DNA of 25,615 bases, from NCBI GenBank assembly GCA_020650975.1, contig JAIPMN010001565.1, forward strand, positions 1-25,615. Direction: 5' to 3'. Source of the stretch: Apostichopus californicus. Taxonomy: Eukaryota; Echinodermata; Holothuroidea; Aspidochirotida; Stichopodidae. The notes below the pieces were generated by a model. It had not been told where the DNA came from and ran no database searches. It saw only the letters and a list, made by a program, of their open reading frames with translations. Shown piece by piece: positions 20,647-25,615 of this stretch. The position numbers were made by a program, and so were the translations under genes. Each line of letters opens with the position of its first letter. Positions within the stretch are counted from its first letter, which is position 1.

Positions 20647-20815
20647 TGGTCAAAGGTCATTTGAGTTCAACAGAGGTCAAAGTCTAAAAATCTTGTAAAC
20701 ATGATTACTTTCAAAGAGGAACCTATGAACTTCATGATAATCTACCTTTAATAGTGAATGCAAGCATCTTTTGTAAAATTCAAAGGTCATTTGAGGTCAC
20801 CAGAGGTCAAGGTCT
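20647..20815 (+). repeat. Duplicated cluster of AGGTCA half-sites, 130-bp period
   Basis: Copy 1 has AGGTCA at 20654, AGTTCA at 20664 and AGGTCA at 20674, preceded by TGGTCA at 20647. Copy 2 has AGGTCA at 20784, 20794 and 20804. Half-sites are spaced exactly 10 bp apart, that is 4-bp spacers. AGGTCA repeats are the recognition unit of nuclear receptors, with spacing deciding the partner. Here they sit in a tandemly duplicated repeat, so regulatory function is unproven. Confidence 0.8.
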
Positions 20816-22224
20816 GAAAACCATGTAAATTTGATAAACTTCAAAGCTAAGCTTGGTTGAACTTCATACTTTACATGTGGATCCAAGGCAGAGCTGTCCT
20901 TTGATGTGAATTGAAATACGTATGACCGTAGAGAATCACGACACAGCTAATTAATGCATCTTTTTAACTTTGACTCAAAAGGGTCCAAAATAGAGTTTAG
21001 ATTTCTTAAGTACAGTACTTTATGTTCTTGCAAATTCACAAGCCTGGGCAGAACAAGGGCTCCATGAAAATGACTCTTCTGTGCAATTCATTACGATTAC
21101 ATGTGATCAGACTTTTGAAAAGTTCATGTAACACAATTTGGAAGCTGTTTGTCCCACTTGTAGTACTGTGTTGTGATGTACTGTAGATAGCGGCCATCTT
21201 CATTCTCTAGTCTTGCAATGTCTTTAATACTCATAAATATTGTACTGAAGTCCCAAGTGATTTTGATCCAGATGGTGTTGTACCTCACAGTCTCTCACCA
21301 TTTACAAATATAATGAATTCATATGCTGCTTGAGGCTGTCATGGTATGCAGTACTGTATATATGTTTTTTTTTATAATCTGCATTTCATGAAGATACTAT
21401 ACTTTAAACAGAAATGGGATCGTAGCATCTCTTGTAGCAGTAAGAGTGATTTGTTGAAGGATAATAAAATGTTCTTTAAGGATGAACTAAGATTGATGAT
21501 AGTGTTAGAGAAAGTACAAACTTAGGAAAGTTTTTGAAAACAGGCTGTAGCTTTCCTGTTTGATAACCTGCTACAGTATGTAGATTGTACAGTAATTAAA
21601 ATAAATTTTGTAAAGTTTCTGGATTGTCTGAAGAAGCCATTGGGTTGTTAATCTCAACATTGTTTTCTCATGTGTGCTGTTCACAGACTTGTACAGTATG
21701 TACAGTTTGTACACAAGCATGCAGATGCTTACAAAATAGATCACTACATATATACAGTATTTATTGAAAGCTGCTTATTGCAACATAATATCCCATATAA
21801 ACATTCCTCTCAGAAGCCCTTTAATACTCATTTAATTCAGTCTTTTACTGATCAAGTGTTACCACAGCGATGAGGAGGAGGGTTGAAAGAGGAACAGAGA
21901 AATGAATATAAAGTGATTGCAAGTTGAAGAGTTAAGAGAGATAGAAGTATGAGATGGATCATGTTTAGGGTACCGCGCAACCCTCCCTTCCCCCTTCCTC
22001 CCCGAATATGCCACTTCAATCAGTTTAAAGCTGCTCCCATGGCCATGTCTTTCCCCTCTCAGAGAATGCAGTGTATGTAGGAAAGGTGACTCTGTAGTTT
22101 TAAATTATGCAAAGTTGGAATAGAGTGACATGTTAGCATGTTAGTATTGGTATATATACTGTATGTAAAGAACTGATTCGCTCTATTTACAGACTTCAAT
22201 TTTATCTCTTCTTGTACATTTCAG

Positions 22225-22323
22225 GTACGGATGCAGGCTCAAGGAGCTGGCTTCAGCTCTTCTGGAATGTTTCATTCCTTTGCAATAATCTTTCAAGAGG
22301 AAGGTCCAAGGGGTCTATGGAGG
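22225..22323 (+). CDS. SLC25A14/SLC25A30: Mitochondrial carrier (UCP5/KMCP1-like), fourth visible exon
   Basis: This 99-bp exon (33 codons, phase 0 on both sides) encodes VRMQAQGAG at the start and FQEEGPRGLWR at the end. This is the second matrix loop that follows PTDVLK, as in human KMCP1 (IRMQAQ...QQEGTRGLWK). The acceptor is TTTCAG at 22219-22224 and the donor is GTAAGA at 22324. The next conserved block of the family (GVSLTAQRAA-like) is not found in the remaining 3.3 kb, so the gene continues outside this window. Confidence 0.93.
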
Positions 22324-22578
22324 GTAAGATTACTATATAGTGTACAAGTTCCCCTTGATCATGGTAACATTGTGGTGCATAAAATCAACTTTTTTTAACA
22401 TCAAATGATATACTGTATGTCTATGCAACTGTTTTGTTGGCCAACCGCAAATGCTCACATTTCTTGGTACCGATGTTATTTACTTCGTTCCTCGCTTACC
22501 TGTCTCCCCACAACCTTAGCACACTCATTCTACCGCGCCTAGAATGTCCTGGTAACCTTTTAACACTGTGCACCCTCT

Positions 22579-22600
22579 GTGACCCGGCTTCACGGGTCAC
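22579..22600. repeat. Short perfect hairpin in the retroelement-like block
   Basis: GTGACCCG and CGGGTCAC are exact complements separated by GCTTCA. It could fold in a transcript of the element. No terminator-like T run or other clue to function follows. Confidence 0.6.
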
Positions 22601-23085
22601 CAACCTTCCTTCTCATTCTACCAACCAAAGCGTCTACATCGAAGATTTTCGAGCGGATTTTTTCCACCGAATTTCGTCCACTTTTGGTTCCTAGGATCGG
22701 AAATAGTTTCCCATCCACTGTTCTTGGAAGTATTTGAAGTCTTTACAGCCCGATAAGTATCCTTTTCTTATTATTAGAGAGGTTTTTAGGGCTGTTTTTC
22801 GGGAGCGGCGTTCGCTCCGTTTTTTCTGTGCAGAACACTAGTACTGGTAGCAGTTCCGCGAATTGTTTACCGTAGTTACGCTAGTTCCCGCCTTTTTTGG
22901 CTACACACGCTATTGCGTTTGTTCTTCCCTCACCCGTTGTTTAGTTGTTAACAACTCTACATCTCTTGTATTACCGTTGCTTTATACGTTATATATATAT
23001 TTTTATGTCCCTTCCTTGTTCCCAGGCTCGTTCCTGGTTTTTCCCCACCTTTTTGTGGGCTGGCCTTAGGCCTATTCTGTTACCT

Positions 23086-23125
23086 TGTAAGCCGCGGGCC
23101 TCTAGCCGAGGCACGGTGTTAAGGT
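23086..23125 (+). repeat. Stem-loop module A (CTTGTAAGCCGCG plus hairpin)
   Basis: The word CTTGTAAGCCGCGGGCCTCT leads into the hairpin GCCTC-TAGCC-GAGGC. The same lead word followed by a different hairpin occurs at 23747 and 23865. Modules B and C lie in a 106-118-bp tandem duplication; this copy lies about 660 bp earlier. Confidence 0.6.
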
Positions 23126-23357
23126 AGTATTGCATTGACCTTATACCATGTGTGTATACTTTCTTATCCTTTACCACATGTGTATATTATTTATACCACT
23201 TGGGTATATTTTATTAAGGTAATTTTATAATTACTTTTATTTATGTATATTTTTACATTATACTTATCTCTTCCTTGTTAGCTGTTTTCCTCCCCACTTC
23301 CCCCCTTCTCCTATCATATTGTTAAGAAGTTGTTCCTTAACTAGGGGTCATTCAGTC

Positions 23358-23753
23358 ATGTCTAAGAATCAGCTGAAATGCATTATTGCTCCATGTTCCG
23401 GCCATTGAGGGCCTGGGATGAACATGACCTTGTCCCAAGTGCCGTACGTATACCAAGAGGGTTCCGTGTCTGGTGTGTTCCCAGTTCACCCCCATTCATT
23501 GGCTAAATATCAATACCTGGCTAGCAGGACATGGAGTGTAGCTACAGGACATGCTAGACTTGCTCCCCAACCCCAGCGGCTCCCTAGTAGTGGGAGACCT
23601 AGTAAAGATAGGAGAGGAAGGGGAAGGAGAGGTGGTGGAGAGGGGCCCAGAGGGGGCCGAGGAAGAGAGTGTGGACAGAGAAAGAGAAGGGCAAGGCTCC
23701 TTCCATGTACTTTCGTTGTCCGCCTTCTAAGCGTTGGCTTTTCATACTTGTAA
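23358..23753 (+). pseudogene. Gag-like coding remnant with Cys/His cluster, frameshifted
   Basis: A frame from ATG 23358 stops at TGA 23406 after a short stretch with Cys, Cys and His. Two further frames then carry DEHDL (from about 23418) and CPKCRTY (from about 23428). Together the pieces resemble the C...C...D.H..C..C finger seen in Gag-like proteins of DIRS-type retrotransposons, broken by at least two frameshifts. The downstream frame (23418-23753) becomes Arg/Gly-rich (RGRGRRGGGEGPRGGRG), as in RNA-binding Gag tails. The DIRS assignment is an inference; an unrelated repeat is possible. Confidence 0.35.
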
Positions 23754-23925
23754 GCCGCGTGCCCCTATCTCGCACTATCGCGGATAGGCGGTTCTATTAA
23801 GATCGTTTTCATGTATTTCGTTACTTGTTCGCTTTAAGTGTTGGGTTTCACTTTTGCAGCGTACCTTGTAAACCACGAGCCCCTATTCCGCATTAGCGCG
23901 AATGGGCGGTTCTCGCCTTGTTTAC
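23704..23925 (+). repeat. Tandem duplication carrying stem-loop modules B and C
   Basis: CATGTACTTTCG (23704) and CATGTATTTCG (23810) start two related units. Each ends with CTTGTAA(G/A)CC(G/A)CG and a hairpin followed by GGCGGTTCT (modules at 23747 and 23865). In B the stem is CCTATC/GATAGG; in C it is CCGCATTAGCG plus flanking imperfect pairs. The hairpins have changed sequence while keeping the fold. Confidence 0.65.
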
Positions 23926-23959
23926 ATGTTGTTATCTGTACATGTGTTTATCTGTTATA

Positions 23960-24644
23960 TTTCTTATAAGATGTTTGCTCGTTTCGACTACTGGGTCCCA
24001 AGAGATGGGCTTCGGAGGGCCCGGGTCCGACGAGACTCCATAGGGAGCCCGAAACCGAAGTCCCACTACGGACCCAGAGCCGGTCCCGGAGCCGGGAACC
24101 GATGAGATCGACGACTGCTGGGCCCCCAGAACGGGGGAGCAGGAGCAGAAACCCGGTCCGCAGACCTTCTAACTGGAGCCGCGGCCGAGGCCGGGGGCCG
24201 ACGAGAGTAACAACTGCTGGGCCCCCAGAGCGCCCAATCCGAAAAGAGAGCCGGCCCCGAGCAAGGTTCCCACGGCGAAGGGAGATATACTTATCCCCAG
24301 CCTCAGAGAGGGAAGGACAAATACGGGCACCGAACACCCGGCCGCGACACCACGATCAATCCCAGACCAAAGAATGGAACCTGATTTGTTCCCCGGTGAG
24401 GAACTTCTGGTTTGCAGAACGTCGGTCAACCTGCCGGTCTAGACGACGAGGTCGACCCCTAGATTTCGCGGTTACAGAGGACGGTTACTCCCGCTTCCCA
24501 GAGGAGGAAAAGCCTTCTACATCGGGGGGACCGTTGCCCCCCGAAACTAGCAGCTTGAGCTTCGACGACAGGTTCGAATCAATTGCGGAAAAACACCACA
24601 ATCGCTACACCATTAATCGCTACACATCCCAAATGTGCGTTTAA
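23960..24644 (+). pseudogene. Arg/Pro-rich gag-like coding remnant with WxPR repeats
   Basis: A degenerate DNA repeat (ACTACTGGGTCCCAAGAG at 23987, ACTGCTGGGCCCCCAGAACG at about 24114 and ACTGCTGGGCCCCCAGAGCG at about 24213) encodes DYWVPR, DCWAPR and NCWAPR in different frames. An open frame from ATG 24102 to the TAA ending at 24644 gives about 180 residues, and its C-terminal part reads like protein (FPEEEKPSTSGG, LSFDDRFESIAEK). The frame that keeps WAPR stops at 24438-24440. The pattern suggests a coding sequence broken by indels, probably the same retroelement as the Cys/His remnant upstream. No database-level identity is claimed. Confidence 0.35.
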
Positions 24645-24812
24645 CAAGTACAGTACCAGCAGAAACCAGGACTTGACATAGATTTCCTGGGCATTCATGG
24701 GTCAGATTCTCCTCGCTAATTATACTTCTCTCTAATTATAATTCATCGCCATATATCTAGGTTTAAAACCTTACTTGTGTTTAAAACACTTGTGGAACCC
24801 ATTTTCAGAACA

Positions 24813-24862
24813 TGTTAAAATGCGCAAGCCGAATATGTTAAAATGCGCAAGACTGAATGGTT
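24813..24862 (+). repeat. 17-bp direct repeat ATGTTAAAATGCGCAAG
   Basis: The word occurs at 24813 and again at about 24836, separated by a few bases (CCGAAT). This lies just upstream of the three NFI-like palindromes. Function is unknown. Confidence 0.7.
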
Positions 24863-24903
24863 TCAAATCGGTTCTCATGACGTATTCTCTCTGCTTGAAT
24901 ATC

Positions 24904-24985
24904 TTGGCAAACTGCCAGGAAGAAAATTCTCTCGAACATTGGCAAAGTGCCAGGAAAACGAAAAGAACCTTGGCAAACTGCCAGG
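24904..24985. promoter_or_regulatory. Three NFI-like palindromes TTGGCAAA(C/G)TGCCAGG
   Basis: TTGGCAAACTGCCAGG (24904-24919), TTGGCAAAGTGCCAGG (24939-24954) and TTGGCAAACTGCCAGG (24970-24985) fit the NFI full-site TTGGC(N5)GCCAA except for the last base pair. They are spaced 35 and 31 bp. Binding is inferred from the consensus only; alternatively they are copies of a short repeat unit. Confidence 0.4.
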
Positions 24986-25615
24986 AATATGTACAACACT
25001 GTTCATTTGTTAAGAGAGGAGGCGGGGGCCAGGCAGTCACCTGGCTTGCCACGTGTGAGCTCAACGTTTGCTGCAACGAGCTGTCGACTATGTGAGCGAT
25101 CCCATGGAATAAGCCTCTCTATTTCTCTGGTGAATTACCAAGACATACGCGTTAGTGAGTTGAATAAGGGGTAGGATAGAACCCCATCAAAGCTACAAGC
25201 GCTATCACGCTCCGAACATACGGTATGCGCTTCATGAATAATGTTCAATGTTCCAAAACTTTAAGCAGAGTTGCACTTCGTAGCACCTGATAGGCTGGCC
25301 GTGACCATGCGCTAGGTGGTTTCAATAGGAAGTTGGAAACTTTCACTGTACTACGATAGTGATACAATTCTCACCTCGACATGAAGAGACTTGGGAAGTA
25401 ACAGGTACGTTAGCATAACATTTAATACGTTTTATAACGTCAAATGTGGTGTTGTTGAAACGTCGACATAACGTTTCTATGAGATTTTAATGTCATATTA
25501 ATGTTTTATTCATGTCCTTACGAAAATTGTTTGGAATTACTAGCCTGAAAACGTTTTCGGTGACATTTCTTACACCTAAAATAACGTTATCATAACAAAA
25601 GACGAAACGTTTAAT

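Larger units (their letters stand above)
18362..22224 (+). other. Carrier intron 3 (3863 bp)
   Basis: The donor is GTAAAT at 18362 and the acceptor CTTGTACATTTCAG ends at 22224. It contains the 42/47-bp satellite and the AGGTCA repeat pair, which are listed separately. A 14-bp palindrome GTATACATGTATAC lies at 19070-19083. Other sequence, including 19831-20640 and 20860-22200, shows nothing recognisable apart from a purine-rich patch followed by a pyrimidine-rich one at 21870-22060. Confidence 0.8.
22324..25615 (+). other. Carrier intron 4, incomplete, containing retroelement-like DNA
   Basis: The GTAAGA donor opens an intron with no visible acceptor-plus-exon downstream. About 22430-24645 is GC- and CpG-richer and is probably inserted. 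The final 24645-25615 has no recognised gene; it holds the NFI-like sites and several AACGTT words near 25430-25610. Confidence 0.65.

Noticed and set aside
23948-24429. Minus-strand open frames of 129 and 86 residues
   Set aside because: They are shadows of GC-rich, Arg/Pro-coding DNA. The plus strand reads more like protein and carries the WxPR repeats.
24571-24582. GGTTCGAATC, a match to a tRNA B box
   Set aside because: No A box, acceptor stem or anticodon arm is present upstream, and the bases lie in the gag-like open frame (RFES).
24775-25095. Open frames on both strands at the right end (about 100 residues each)
   Set aside because: They are mutual antisense shadows over short repeats, without recognisable domains or splice context.

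Overview
This window looks like intron-rich animal DNA. It is AT-rich and full of minisatellites and transposon relics, and its genes are split by consensus GT/AG introns, so bacterial logic (operons, ribosome binding sites) does not apply. The carrier homology, the Copia RNase H tail, frequent TAGGCCT-type words and a hAT insertion all fit a marine invertebrate, possibly an echinoderm or related deuterostome. The species is an inference, not a reading.

One host gene can be supported. It is a plus-strand mitochondrial carrier of the SLC25A14/SLC25A30 (UCP5/KMCP1) type, covered from its N-terminal part to about the middle. Four coding exons are visible: about 4186-4522, 6544-6691, 18181-18361 and 22225-22323. 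The introns are 2021, 11489 and 3863 bp long, with splice phases 1, 2 and 0. The exons join in frame and carry two PxDxx(K/R) carrier signatures (PLDLTK, PTDVLK). The C-terminal half is not present before the window ends, and the start codon is not resolved.

The rest is repeat-rich. From the left: a pyrimidine/G-C dispersed repeat (234-375); an inverted-repeat-bounded block (770-2005) with an internal 222/205-bp tandem array (about 925-1560); 5'-flanking DNA. Intron 1 holds a possible Penelope-like or ribozyme-like remnant and a duplicated 70-bp block. The very large intron 2 holds a 14-bp minisatellite (7389-7637), a Copia pol terminus with polypurine tract (8440-8664), two adjacent perfect hairpins (8774-8888), a 42/44-bp minisatellite (10065-10671) and a complete non-autonomous hAT-like insertion (15115-17907) with 16-bp inverted ends and a perfect 8-bp target duplication. 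Intron 3 holds a 42/47-bp satellite of about 15 copies (19155-19830) and a duplicated cluster of AGGTCA half-sites (20647-20815).

The right end (about 22430-24645) is CpG- and GC-richer. It contains frameshifted, Arg/Pro-rich gag-like coding patches and repeated stem-loop modules, probably a decayed retroelement. The last kilobase carries three NFI-like palindromes and no recognised gene.
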